Source: JAHBNG01 sp039028975
Lineage (GTDB): Bacteria > Chloroflexota > Anaerolineae > Caldilineales > Caldilineaceae
DNA: 64,000 nt
NCBI GenBank assembly: GCA_039028975.1
Contig: JBCCHB010000061.1
Coordinates: forward strand, 25,988-89,987
Reading direction: 5' to 3'
The position numbers were made by a program, and so were the translations under genes. Positions 44,858-52,914 of the stretch are shown here, one piece after another. Positions within the stretch are counted from its first letter, which is position 1. Each line of letters begins with the position of its first letter. The notes beneath the pieces are model-generated. The model was not told where the DNA came from, ran no database searches, and worked only from the letters and a program-made list of their open reading frames with translations.

Positions 44858-45113
44858 ACTCTGCGTACCGATCCACAGACTCTTCTTCCATCTGTTCCCA
44901 ATCGGCTACAGGCAAGTTAAAGTCAGCCAATTCATCTAAGATCTGTAATTTCTCTGCTATGTTTTCCTCTTGGCTCTGAGGAAAATAAACAGTATTAATC
45001 GCCCACCGAATTAGATGTCCAACAGATTCTTTCTGTTCTGCCGCAATGTATGTCAATTCATTCCATTGTTCTTCTGGCAATAGAACCTGGACTCGTTTGG
45101 TTAATTCTGCCAA
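44850..45113 (-). CDS. Antitoxin of the PIN toxin, ribbon-helix-helix type
   Basis: 87 residues. The first half reads like a ribbon-helix-helix DNA-binding unit (K-R-V-Q-V-L-L-P-E-E-Q-W, then G-H-L-I-R-W-A-I). The acidic second half (E-E-N-I-A-E-K-L to E-E-E-S-V-D-R-Y-A) would wrap the toxin. It starts with TTG, with AGGAG 10 nt upstream. A perfect palindrome CGTGTACACG (45156-45165) lies 43 bp upstream and could be its autoregulatory operator. Confidence 0.8.
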   Translation of the reverse strand: MAELTKRVQVLLPEEQWNELTYIAAEQKESVGHLIRWAINTVYFPQSQEENIAEKLQILDELADFNLPVADWEQMEEESVDRYAEYE

Positions 45114-45155
45114 TTGGTCTTTACTCCTAATACTTTTGCTATACTGCGTCTATAA

Positions 45156-45165
45156 CGTGTACACG
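45156..45165. promoter_or_regulatory. Candidate toxin-antitoxin operator palindrome
   Basis: Perfect 10-bp palindrome CGTGTACACG in the 123-bp gap between the divergent antitoxin and FAD-subunit genes, next to alternating purine-pyrimidine sequence (GCGCATG, CACATGTGTGTGTGCATG). Proposed as binding site for the RHH antitoxin. Confidence 0.35.
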
Positions 45166-45236
45166 AGTATGCGCATGTTAGCACATGTGTGTGTGCATGT
45201 CAAGTGCAAATAAAATCTTATTCTAAGGACTACTTT

Positions 45237-46145
45237 ATGAAACCAGCTCCATTTCTCTATCATGTGCCTGACACGCTAGAGGAAGCACTCTCTTTAGCCA
45301 ACCAGTATGGCTATGATGCGAAATTAATTGCTGGCGGTCAGAGTTTGGTTCCCACTATGAATTTTCGGCTAGCCCAACCAGCGGTGCTAATCGATCTCAA
45401 TCGGATCCAATCATTGAGCTACATTAAGGTAGATGATAGCGAAGAAGATGCTTCAATGAAAGACGAGACAAAATCACTGCGTATTGGAGCCATGACCCGT
45501 CAACGCGTGATCGAGCGTTCAGACATAGTTGCTCGCCATACGCCTCTGCTTCATGATACCATGCCCTACATTGCTCATGTTCAGATTCGTAACCGAGGGA
45601 CTATTGGGGGATCAATAGCCCACGCTGACCCTGCTGCTGAACTACCCGCAGTGGCGCGAACAGTTGGTGCAAGGCTGAAGGTACAGAGTGTTCAAGGAAT
45701 ACGATGGATTCGCGCTGAGGACTTCTATGTAGCCCTCTTTACAACAGAGCTACTTCCTGAGGAGGTCTTGGTTGAGATTGAAGTGCCATCGATAGGTGAG
45801 CGTAGTGGATGGTCCGTTCAAGAAGTTTCCAGACGGCAAGGTGACTATGCAATGGCTGGTGCCACTGCCCTGCTCACCCTGGATGAAATGGGATGCTGCA
45901 AAGAGGTAAAGATCACCTATCTAAGCGTTGGTGATGGCCCCGTGCCTGCAACGCAAGCAGAACAGACACTGCTAGGAACTGAACCAACAAGCGACGCCAT
46001 TCTTGCCGCGGCCGAAGTGGCTGCGACAAGAGATGTAGAACCCACTTCCGACATCCACGCATCCGCTACGTATCGACGTCACTTAGTCAAGGTACTTACA
46101 AAGCGGGTATTAGAAGAGGCTGTTAGTAGAGCAAATGGCAAATGA
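45237..46145 (+). CDS. Molybdenum hydroxylase FAD-binding subunit (CoxM/XdhB-like)
   Basis: 302 residues. The FAD pyrophosphate motif A-G-G-Q-S-L-V-P and R-N-R-G-T-I-G-G-S-I-A-H-A-D are textbook, and the CO-dehydrogenase-flavoprotein C-terminal domain completes the chain. Unlike the FAD subunit at 13959 it has no extra cysteine cluster. Its large and 2Fe-2S partners are not adjacent in the window, so it is an orphan or its partners were separated. AAGGAC precedes the ATG at 45237; the longer frame from 45189 is less likely. It could hydroxylate a purine or ureide precursor for the neighbouring hydantoinase. Confidence 0.88.
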   Translation: MKPAPFLYHVPDTLEEALSLANQYGYDAKLIAGGQSLVPTMNFRLAQPAVLIDLNRIQSLSYIKVDDSEEDASMKDETKSLRIGAMTRQRVIERSDIVARHTPLLHDTMPYIAHVQIRNRGTIGGSIAHADPAAELPAVARTVGARLKVQSVQGIRWIRAEDFYVALFTTELLPEEVLVEIEVPSIGERSGWSVQEVSRRQGDYAMAGATALLTLDEMGCCKEVKITYLSVGDGPVPATQAEQTLLGTEPTSDAILAAAEVAATRDVEPTSDIHASATYRRHLVKVLTKRVLEEAVSRANGK

Positions 46146-46154
46146 TAGTTCACT

Positions 46155-47495
46155 CTACATCACGTTGCGATATGCATAGGTCCGGCGATATCCATAATCC
46201 GTACTAAAGCTACTAAATAGCTTTTTACTGGCCATGCTGACTGGATAGCGGCGGAATGAGCGTAAACCACGCTGGGCGATCTGCATTGGGCTATAGGTCT
46301 TCCGGCAGAGCCAATCATAGGCAGCGCGCAGTTCATCGACCGTGAAGTTTTTGGGGACAAAGGTGACATGAGCCGTGTCGTAGTGGCTCCAAGGCACATC
46401 CAGAAGACGGTTTTCCTTTTCAACCACATCTCGGAACGGCGTTCCTGGGTAGGGTGTTAACATGGTACAGCTTATGCTATCGAGATCGCTGCTACGAATA
46501 AAATCCCACATGGCCTGGAATGTCTCTGGCGTATCTTCATCAAAACCCATCACAAACAGACCAACCACACCCACACCAACCTCACGGATCAGGCGAATGG
46601 CATCCACTGCACCATGAGCCTGGCCTTTAGACTTTCCACCTAACTCTCCGCGATTATCTGGATTGACGCTTTCGAAGCCAATAAAGTGCTTGTCTAAGTG
46701 TCCAGCCAAGCTATGCTTTAGCAGCTCTGGATGCTGGGCAATGCTCATCTCAGATTGGCACGTCCATCCATTTAAGTCAAGCTTACTGAGCGCATCGAAG
46801 AGATCCGCACAATAGTCTGGATCGGTAGTAAAATTTAGGCCAAAATTATCATCTGTGAGGAAAAAGCGTTTGATGCCTCGCCGTTCGATCTCATCAACCA
46901 CCTCATCAATGGGACGCAGACGCATACGACGTCCACTTACACGAATAGCCGTGCAGAAAGAGCAGTTACGAGGGCAGCCGCGGGTGATTTCCAAATAGGG
47001 TGTCCAGTAGTGGGTGTGCTCATCGACCATGTTGATTACACGATCGCTAATATTGGCCAGCCCAGTAAGATCCGCCCAAGTCTCATCTTCATAGAAGGGT
47101 TTCATTCCCTTAATACCATCCGCGGCAAAGTCTTGTATCAACTGCTGCCACGTAAAGTAGCCTTCACCAGTCATAACGCTGTGAGCAAACGTTGCAGTGT
47201 GTTCCGGCATTAAGGTGGCATGAACGCCACCAATGACCACACCTGCTCCCTGCTTCATAGCTTTGCGTGCAATCGTCTCCGCGCCTTCAATGGTGACTGT
47301 CATGGCTGTAATGCCAACCAGATCCCCCTCTTGCAATGTATCCAGGGGTAGGTCATAAAGATTTTCATCCCATATTTCCACTGGAATCTCTTCAGGGACT
47401 AGTGAGGCTAATCTCATTAGAGTATAGGGCGAACCGGGAGCCTTCCCGAAAATACGGCCATCTCTTTTGGGGCGAATCAGCACAATACGACGCAT
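46155..47495 (-). CDS. B12-binding-domain radical SAM protein (BchE/HpnJ-like)
   Basis: 446 residues. Residues 1-140 are a cobalamin-binding Rossmann domain (L-V-G-I-T-A-M-T and V-V-I-G-G-V-H-A-T-L-M-P), followed by the radical SAM barrel with C-P-R-N-C-S-F-C (C-x3-C-x2-C) and E-S-V-N-P. The C-terminal extension has L-T-P-Y-P-G-T-P and a DUF4070-like tail. Relatives act in hopanoid, bacteriochlorophyll or peptide methylation chemistry; the substrate is open. GGGAGGA precedes the start. Confidence 0.9.
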   Translation of the reverse strand: MRRIVLIRPKRDGRIFGKAPGSPYTLMRLASLVPEEIPVEIWDENLYDLPLDTLQEGDLVGITAMTVTIEGAETIARKAMKQGAGVVIGGVHATLMPEHTATFAHSVMTGEGYFTWQQLIQDFAADGIKGMKPFYEDETWADLTGLANISDRVINMVDEHTHYWTPYLEITRGCPRNCSFCTAIRVSGRRMRLRPIDEVVDEIERRGIKRFFLTDDNFGLNFTTDPDYCADLFDALSKLDLNGWTCQSEMSIAQHPELLKHSLAGHLDKHFIGFESVNPDNRGELGGKSKGQAHGAVDAIRLIREVGVGVVGLFVMGFDEDTPETFQAMWDFIRSSDLDSISCTMLTPYPGTPFRDVVEKENRLLDVPWSHYDTAHVTFVPKNFTVDELRAAYDWLCRKTYSPMQIAQRGLRSFRRYPVSMASKKLFSSFSTDYGYRRTYAYRNVM

Positions 47496-47577
47496 ATGTC
47501 CTCCCGGGCAACTTGGGTAACGTTTTGCTCATCTCTGCTTGGGAATGAGATGAGTATGCAACAGCCATACTCCCATC

Positions 47578-47662
47578 TATACTCAGCTCCGTTTGAAAAC
47601 AGGTGTTTGGTCTCTCTGGTAGAGCTTGGGAAAACACCTGTTTTCAAAACGACCGCAGTATA
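47578..47662. repeat. Family B palindromic element, copy 4 (85 bp)
   Basis: The best preserved copy. The left end TATACTCAGCTCCGTTTG with AAAACAGGTG and the right end CACCTGTTTTCAAAACG with ACCGCAGTATA give imperfect terminal inverted repeats of about 32 bp. The short loop GGTCTCTCTGGTAGAGC forms its own small stem. It lies 83 bp upstream of the radical SAM gene. Confidence 0.85.
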
Positions 47663-48016
47663 ATTCAATACAAGCGTAGATGATAACACAGTGTGTGGAG
47701 GGTTATCAAGAATTAATAGGAAAGTTTTGATAAAAATTCATAGCGCTATAGGCATTTCAAAAATCTGTCACTTAAGTTGACGAGATTCTCGGAGCGAGTT
47801 CATGTACCACACTGAGGAGCTCCTGACTCTATGGGGCCAAATTCATATTCAGTAATGGATGCGTTACATCTGGTACAAGTGTAATGATCTAAATCGGCCT
47901 CACTTCGACGATAGGAGAAATTCTCCGTTTAGCCGATTACAGGTTTCTCGTTGTTTCTCCTCACAATGACGGGTTGCGATCGACTGATATTGTGTCAATT
48001 TGTCTCTGTGAAATAC
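47663..48016. other. Gene-free region with a family C trace
   Basis: No open frame worth calling. Near 47945-47990, TTTCTCGTTGTTTCTCCTCA followed by CAATGACGGGTTGCGATCGA resembles the right half of the family C repeat. A plus-strand non-coding RNA ending at the terminator at 48017 is possible but not demonstrated. Confidence 0.35.
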
Positions 48017-48047
48017 AAAAAGTCCGCCTAAAAGCGGACTCTTTTTT
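48017..48047. terminator. Strong bidirectional intrinsic terminator
   Basis: AGTCCGC (48021-48027) and GCGGACT (48034-48040) form a GC-rich stem with a 6-nt loop, preceded by AAAAA and followed by CTTTTTT. It would work on both strands. It is 205 bp beyond the stop of the FHA regulator gene and has no annotated gene on its plus-strand side. Confidence 0.75.
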
Positions 48048-48251
48048 AAGGATTTTTTATCCTATATTTTTGCAAGGTCGATACACCCTATACCGACAAT
48101 GCGATTTTTTTGGGACTCGTATTTCCCCAAACACAAGCCTCAAAAATATACCTTATGAAAGCTCAACTCAGGAGTACAGTATGGCTTTCTAGTAGGTTAA
48201 TCGCATATCAATCGGAAATCCTTCGCGCAATTTTGAAATTGATACGAAATA

Positions 48252-48932
48252 TCAACGATTATCTAATCGAAAGCCGTGGCCACGTACGGTTACGATATAC
48301 TTATAGTCGCCATCCAGGTCCGCTAACCGTTCACGTAGACGACGGACCAATGCATCAATCGCCTGCTCACTGATGCCATCCATACTATCGTCAGGCCAAA
48401 CCGCGTTGACGATTTCATCTCGGGTAACGACTCGGCCACCTGAGTCCCACATGATCTCTAAGAGCCGATATTGGGGTAGACTCAGAGCTGGTTCGATCAA
48501 CTCTCCATTGATCCATACCTGGCGGGTTTCTTTATCCAAATGAAGCCCAGTTACTTCTTTCTCTAGCGAAAGGGGCATGGTTGCATCGGCATCAATAAAA
48601 GATAGTTTAAAACGAAGCCCAATCTGAAATTCGTCGCCATCTTTCAAAGAAATGGCAGAGAGCGCGTTCTCACCGTTGATGTGGGTTCCATTTTTGCTGC
48701 CTAGATCCTCAATCTCATACTGCTCGTTATTCCAACTGATGCGGGCGTGGTAGCGGCTAACCTGTCGGTCAGGGAGCACAATTTCACAATCGTCATTTCG
48801 CCCAATCATCGTTGGTCTGTCCCGACGCAATGCCCAACGTTTGGTGGAATCAGCACCTTGCTGAAGAACTATCATTGCCGTATCTCGAACTGGTGGCATC
48901 ATTGCAAATTCTTGCTTTACCTCTGTAGTCAT
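48252..48932 (-). CDS. FHA domain and OmpR-type winged-helix regulator
   Basis: 226 residues joining two domains rarely seen as a minimal pair. The N-terminal forkhead-associated domain has I-G-R-N-D-D-C-E-I (about 43-51), S-R-Y-H-A-R-I and D-L-G-S-K-N-G-T-H-I-N-G, all the phosphothreonine-binding residues. The C-terminal (about 150-226) trans_reg_C winged helix has Q-Y-R-L-L-E-I-M, R-D-E-I-V-N-A-V-W-P and V-R-G-H-G-F-R-L. It would bind DNA in response to a Ser/Thr kinase signal instead of a receiver phosphoaspartate. GAGGAACTCACCT supports the ATG at 48932 over the TTG at 48947. Two family A elements lie upstream. Confidence 0.9.
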   Translation of the reverse strand: MTTEVKQEFAMMPPVRDTAMIVLQQGADSTKRWALRRDRPTMIGRNDDCEIVLPDRQVSRYHARISWNNEQYEIEDLGSKNGTHINGENALSAISLKDGDEFQIGLRFKLSFIDADATMPLSLEKEVTGLHLDKETRQVWINGELIEPALSLPQYRLLEIMWDSGGRVVTRDEIVNAVWPDDSMDGISEQAIDALVRRLRERLADLDGDYKYIVTVRGHGFRLDNR

Positions 48933-48961
48933 AGGTGAGTTCCTCAAATATATTTACCTCT

Positions 48962-49075
48962 TATACTTTGCTAGAAAAGTCTTGTCCCATCTCGTCTCCA
49001 ATCAACTCTGCATAATTCTGAAGAGGGAGGACACACCCATCCTCATGGGTACAAGCTTTTTCTGTCTATCTATAT
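48962..49075. repeat. Family A palindromic element, copy 7 (114 bp)
   Basis: TATACTTTGCTAGAAAAGTC opens and AGCTTTTTCTGTCTATCTATA closes it. Long form with CACCCATCCTCATGGG inside. It begins 30 bp upstream of the FHA regulator start codon. Confidence 0.8.
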
Positions 49076-49143
49076 TTTGTGTGCAATGTTTACTATCTTA
49101 TGTTGAATACATTCTGTTCAATGTGTTATGTCAGGTTGACAAG

Positions 49144-49274
49144 AATAGTCGCCAGAAAGTTTTATCCGGACTTTTGTTCGGCGCACTCTAGGTAATCTCG
49201 AAAAGAGAGGACATCCCCATCTTCACAGAGGCAGGTCCGGCCCATATGGGGACGAGTTTTCCTGTCTATTTATA
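49144..49274. repeat. Family A palindromic element, copy 8 (131 bp)
   Basis: AATAGTCGCCAGAAAGTTTT opens and ACGAGTTTTCCTGTCTATTTATA closes it. It has an additional GGCAGGTCCGGCCCATAT insertion and is the only copy not directly 5' of a gene. It follows copy 7 in the same orientation after 68 bp. Confidence 0.72.
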
Positions 49275-49797
49275 GCGCAGCACAAAGTGAACGCCCATTA
49301 ATTAACGAGACTGCATTTACTGTAAAAAGTTATGCAGAGTTTGGCCAACGTAGGTTATTTGTCTGTGAGAAGTATACTTGCCGTAAATCGAAGTAGGGCA
49401 TTATGGTGGAAGCATACGCGTAGAAGAGACAAACCTCTTGTGAATCTATACTCAGTAGGTTTCGGAAGCTAGTCCTTACATGCTGTCTGAAATGGGTGCG
49501 AGCGTGTCATTCTGCTTGGTTACAGTTGCGAAGCAACCTAGAGCGGAGCGAGTGAAGAATCTGTATTTCTCAGTACAACCACCTTGAGATTCTTCGTGCC
49601 GCTTTGCGGCCGTAACCGAGCTATAGGCTCCTCAGAATGACTTTTCAGACAGCTTCTTAAAGCTCCGCCATCACAGCCTACTGACACTATACGCTTATAT
49701 TGTATATCGTCAGATTCAATCAAATCCTTCGCCATACGATATCTATCGAATCAGATACGCCCTTGATTTTGGGCTGATTCTCGAATCGAGTAACTTT
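49275..49797. other. Gene-free region upstream of thyA with a repeat-like stretch
   Basis: About 520 bp without a convincing gene. 49530-49640 carries GAGATTCTTCG and CTCAGAATGAC motifs shared with family C, around GCCGCTTTGCGGC, a small perfect palindrome. Several degenerate TATACT sequences occur but no clear promoter other than the one at 49798. Confidence 0.35.
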
Positions 49798-49806
49798 TGG
49801 TATAAT
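49798..49806 (+). promoter_or_regulatory. Extended -10 promoter for thyA
   Basis: TGG directly followed by TATAAT (49801-49806), the extended -10 form that tolerates a poor -35. It is 62 bp from the thyA start. Confidence 0.5.
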
Positions 49807-49868
49807 TTTGTCGGGTGTGTTCATTTGATAGAGAAACCATAAAATGGTCAAAGGAATTGAAGGACTAG

Positions 49869-50663
49869 ATGAAACAGTATCTGGATTTGATGAGACATGT
49901 TCTAGATCATGGCGTACTCAAGGAGGACCGAACCGGTACAGGAACGATTAGTGACTTTGGTTACCAAATGCACTTTGATTTAGCTGATGGCTTTCCCCTG
50001 CTGACAACGAAAAAGATGCACTTGAAGTCGATCATCTATGAACTGCTATGGTTTCTTCACGGAGATACCAACACTCGTTATTTGAATGAGCACGGCGTGA
50101 CTATATGGAATGAATGGGCAGATGGTGCCGGCAACCTTGGCCCTATCTATGGCCATCAATGGCGTAGTTGGCACACTGCAAACGGCGATACAGTGGATCA
50201 AATTCAGGGTGTCATCGAGCAAATTCGCACAACGCCCGATTCCCGACGTCTTATGGTCTCGGCATGGAATGTCGGTGACCTACCTGACATGGCCTTGCCT
50301 CCATGCCATTGCCTCTTTCAATTTTACGTTGCCCATGGCAAGCTCTCCTGCCAACTTTATCAACGTAGTGCCGATATCTTCCTTGGGATACCCTTTAACA
50401 TTGCTTCATACGCTCTGTTAACAATGATGATTGCCCAAGTCTGCGGACTTCAGCCAGGTAAATTTGTTCACACTTTAGGCGATGCCCATATCTATAGTAA
50501 CCATGTTGAACAAGCTAAGCTTCAACTAAGCCGTGAACCATACGCTCTGCCTAAGATGGTTCTGAATCCATCTGTGGCTTCAATTTTTGATTTTCGCTAC
50601 GAGGATTTCCAACTAGAGGAATATCAATACCACAAACGAATTTCAGCCCCAATTGCTGTATAG
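49869..50663 (+). CDS. thyA: Thymidylate synthase
   Basis: 264 residues, the same length as the E. coli enzyme. It converts dUMP to dTMP with methylenetetrahydrofolate. The nucleophile is C146 in P-P-C-H-C. The substrate-binding arginine loop R-x-G-T-G-T-I-S-D-F-G-Y, the W-x-F-L-H-G-D-T-N region and the Q-R-S-A-D-I-F-L-G-I-P-F-N-I-A box are intact. AAGGACTAG precedes the ATG. No folA gene follows, so it is not in the common thyA-folA pair. The organism therefore uses the classical, not the flavin-dependent (ThyX), route. Confidence 0.97.
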   Translation: MKQYLDLMRHVLDHGVLKEDRTGTGTISDFGYQMHFDLADGFPLLTTKKMHLKSIIYELLWFLHGDTNTRYLNEHGVTIWNEWADGAGNLGPIYGHQWRSWHTANGDTVDQIQGVIEQIRTTPDSRRLMVSAWNVGDLPDMALPPCHCLFQFYVAHGKLSCQLYQRSADIFLGIPFNIASYALLTMMIAQVCGLQPGKFVHTLGDAHIYSNHVEQAKLQLSREPYALPKMVLNPSVASIFDFRYEDFQLEEYQYHKRISAPIAV

Positions 50664-50770
50664 GAATAAGCCGTAAACAACTTTCTCCTTTCATTCGGGT
50701 GTGACCCGTCAATTGACCAAGTTATTTACTTCTCGTTCCATAAATAACCAAAGAGTAGTGAGGAACCAAT

Positions 50771-51802
50771 ATGAAATCGCTCATGCTTCAGCAGTATAAC
50801 GAGTTTGAATTTGTCGAGTCGCCCATGCCAGAGGTCGGCCCAAAGGATGTGCTAATCAAAGTAAGGGCCTGCGGTATCTGTGGTAGTGATATTCACGGAA
50901 TGGACGGCAGTTCAGGGCGACGCGTGCCACCACTGATTATGGGACATGAAGCCGCAGGAATAGTCGAATCTACTGGCGCCGAAGTGTCTCAATGGCAGAG
51001 TGGTGATCGCGTTACCTTTGATTCCATGATCTCGTGTGGAACGTGCTACTTCTGCCGAGCAGGAACACCCAACCTCTGCGATGACCGGCGAGTATTAGGT
51101 GTTTCTCCTGGTGACTACCGTCAACATGGGGCCTTCGCCGAGTATGTAGTTGTGCCAGAGCACATTGTTTTTGAGTTGCCAGCCAATATTTCCTTTGAAC
51201 ATGCAAGCATGACCGAGCCAGTTTCGATTGGGTTGCACGCAGTCAACATCACGCCCTTATCCTTAGGTGCAAATGTTGTAGTCGTTGGCGCTGGCATGAT
51301 TGGCAACCTGGTTGTTCAGGCGCTCCGCACGGCTGGTTGTGGACAGATTATCGCTGTTGATCTGGACAAAGGTAAGCTGGAGCTAGCCCAAGAGGTCGGT
51401 GCAACGGCGGGCCTTGTTGCCAATGAATGTGATGTTGCCGAAGAGGTGTATAAGCTAACTGCTGGTCGTGGAGCCGATGCTACATTCGAGGCGGTAGGGA
51501 TCGCACCAACAGTCAAAACCGCTATCGACAGTGTGCGCAAAGGTGGCTCGGTTACGTTGGTTGGGAACCTTGCCGCGAATATCGATTTCCCGCTCCAATC
51601 TATTGTAACCAGAGAAGTTCGATTATATGGTTCCTGCGGCATCAATGGTGAGTATCCGTCGGCCCTAAAGATGATCGCAGATGGAACCATCAATGTGGAT
51701 GCTCTCATCTCCGCCGTAGCACCCCTTAGCGAGGGTGCATCCTGGTTCGATCGTTTGTATAACCAAGAACCAGGATTGATGAAGGTTATTTTGCAGCCTT
51801 AG
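50771..51802 (+). CDS. Zinc-dependent medium-chain dehydrogenase (sorbitol/threonine dehydrogenase-like)
   Basis: 343 residues. The catalytic zinc site has C-G-I-C-G-S-D-I-H-G and G-H-E-A-A-G, and the structural zinc lobe has C-G-T-C-Y-F-C with the fourth cysteine in N-L-C. The NAD domain carries V-V-V-G-A-G-M-I-G. The group contains sorbitol, threonine and galactitol-phosphate dehydrogenases; the exact polyol or amino-acid substrate is not clear. It overlaps the convergent gene at 51799 by 4 bp. Confidence 0.9.
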   Translation: MKSLMLQQYNEFEFVESPMPEVGPKDVLIKVRACGICGSDIHGMDGSSGRRVPPLIMGHEAAGIVESTGAEVSQWQSGDRVTFDSMISCGTCYFCRAGTPNLCDDRRVLGVSPGDYRQHGAFAEYVVVPEHIVFELPANISFEHASMTEPVSIGLHAVNITPLSLGANVVVVGAGMIGNLVVQALRTAGCGQIIAVDLDKGKLELAQEVGATAGLVANECDVAEEVYKLTAGRGADATFEAVGIAPTVKTAIDSVRKGGSVTLVGNLAANIDFPLQSIVTREVRLYGSCGINGEYPSALKMIADGTINVDALISAVAPLSEGASWFDRLYNQEPGLMKVILQP

Positions 51803-52905
51803 GCCGCAGATACAGCCTCATCCGATGCAGAAAGCCGCCGCAACCACGGCATAAGGACTGTTCCTGATCCAACCGAAGCAAGACCCACTGCAGCCAATGT
51901 ACCTAGGACGCTTATGCATCCACCAACGATGGTTCCCCCCCCTACTGCCCAAAGCCCGGCCAGGGGGGCTGTTAGAAGCAACGCCCCCAAAATGACCGTT
52001 GCGGTCGACGATACAGAAACATCTGTATAGCCTGTTAGGCGCCGCCCCACCGATGCCGACAGGGCTGTCCACCCTATGCTGTTGACCCCAATAAGCAGAC
52101 CAACGGTTACAATGGCCATGGGAATAAGAATGCAGGTGACTGTAAAGAAAATGGTCAAAAGCCCAACAACGAGGTTAAAGAGAAATCCTACAGCAAAGTT
52201 GATGACCATTTCGCCCCGGAGGCGACGACGTACCGATTCAATATATTGAGGCTTCCACATAGCCAACCCACCTGCCAAAGCTCCAATCAATAAGGCTGCG
52301 ACACCAGCACCCAGTAGCCGAACCAGCGCGCCAAAAAAGCGACCCACAGGTGATATCCCCATCTCCTCAATGTGCTGTGATCTGTTTTCTTCATTTGGGC
52401 GTCTACTGGCTGACGAATTGCTATCCCTCTTATCATAAATTTCGCCAGCCCAAACGCTCAAATCACCGCTGACAGAACCCGACTGAACTAGCGTCAGATC
52501 CCCGCTGAAAACGTCCAAGTCACCGAGGATTTTTCCTGCGATGGTCACATCACCACGGAAATTTGTAACATCCCCTTCAACTCTTCCGCCAGCCTCAATA
52601 TCAATGTCGCCACTCATGACGACTAGATTGCCAAAGATTTTCCCGCCCTCTTCGATTGTAACGTCCCCGCTCCAAACAGCAACGTCACCTTCCAGTTGAT
52701 CATTCGAATCGACAACGAGATCATCTGTGTATGAATTATTTGGCGGGCTGAAAGGGGCAGCAAGAAAGTGATTCTGGCCAAAGCGAGTCTCATCTTTCGC
52801 ATAGGCTGAATCTGTGAAGCTTATAAAGGATATAAGGACGAAACAGCAGAGCAAAACATGGCTGGATACGCTGGGGCTATATGGATGAGAATGGGGTGTA
52901 TTCAT
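51799..52905 (-). CDS. Bactofilin-like/polymer-forming membrane protein of the ECF operon
   Basis: 368 residues. A signal peptide (cleavage after A-Y-A) is followed by hexapeptide-like beta-helix repeats (L-E-G-D-V-A-V-W-S-G-D-V, G-D-L-D-V-F-S-G-D-L and similar, about 65-165), as in polymer-forming bactofilin/DUF583 proteins. About four membrane helices follow (about 200-350). AAGGAGC lies just after the anti-sigma stop codon, 9 nt away, so the two are co-translated. Probably the output or sensor of the ECF system, acting at the envelope. Confidence 0.82.
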   Translation of the reverse strand: MNTPHSHPYSPSVSSHVLLCCFVLISFISFTDSAYAKDETRFGQNHFLAAPFSPPNNSYTDDLVVDSNDQLEGDVAVWSGDVTIEEGGKIFGNLVVMSGDIDIEAGGRVEGDVTNFRGDVTIAGKILGDLDVFSGDLTLVQSGSVSGDLSVWAGEIYDKRDSNSSASRRPNEENRSQHIEEMGISPVGRFFGALVRLLGAGVAALLIGALAGGLAMWKPQYIESVRRRLRGEMVINFAVGFLFNLVVGLLTIFFTVTCILIPMAIVTVGLLIGVNSIGWTALSASVGRRLTGYTDVSVSSTATVILGALLLTAPLAGLWAVGGGTIVGGCISVLGTLAAVGLASVGSGTVLMPWLRRLSASDEAVSAA

Positions 52906-52914
52906 CAGCGCTCC

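Noticed and set aside
48110..48373. 87-codon plus-strand frame overlapping the FHA regulator
   Set aside because: Antisense to the end of a well-supported gene, no signal for translation.
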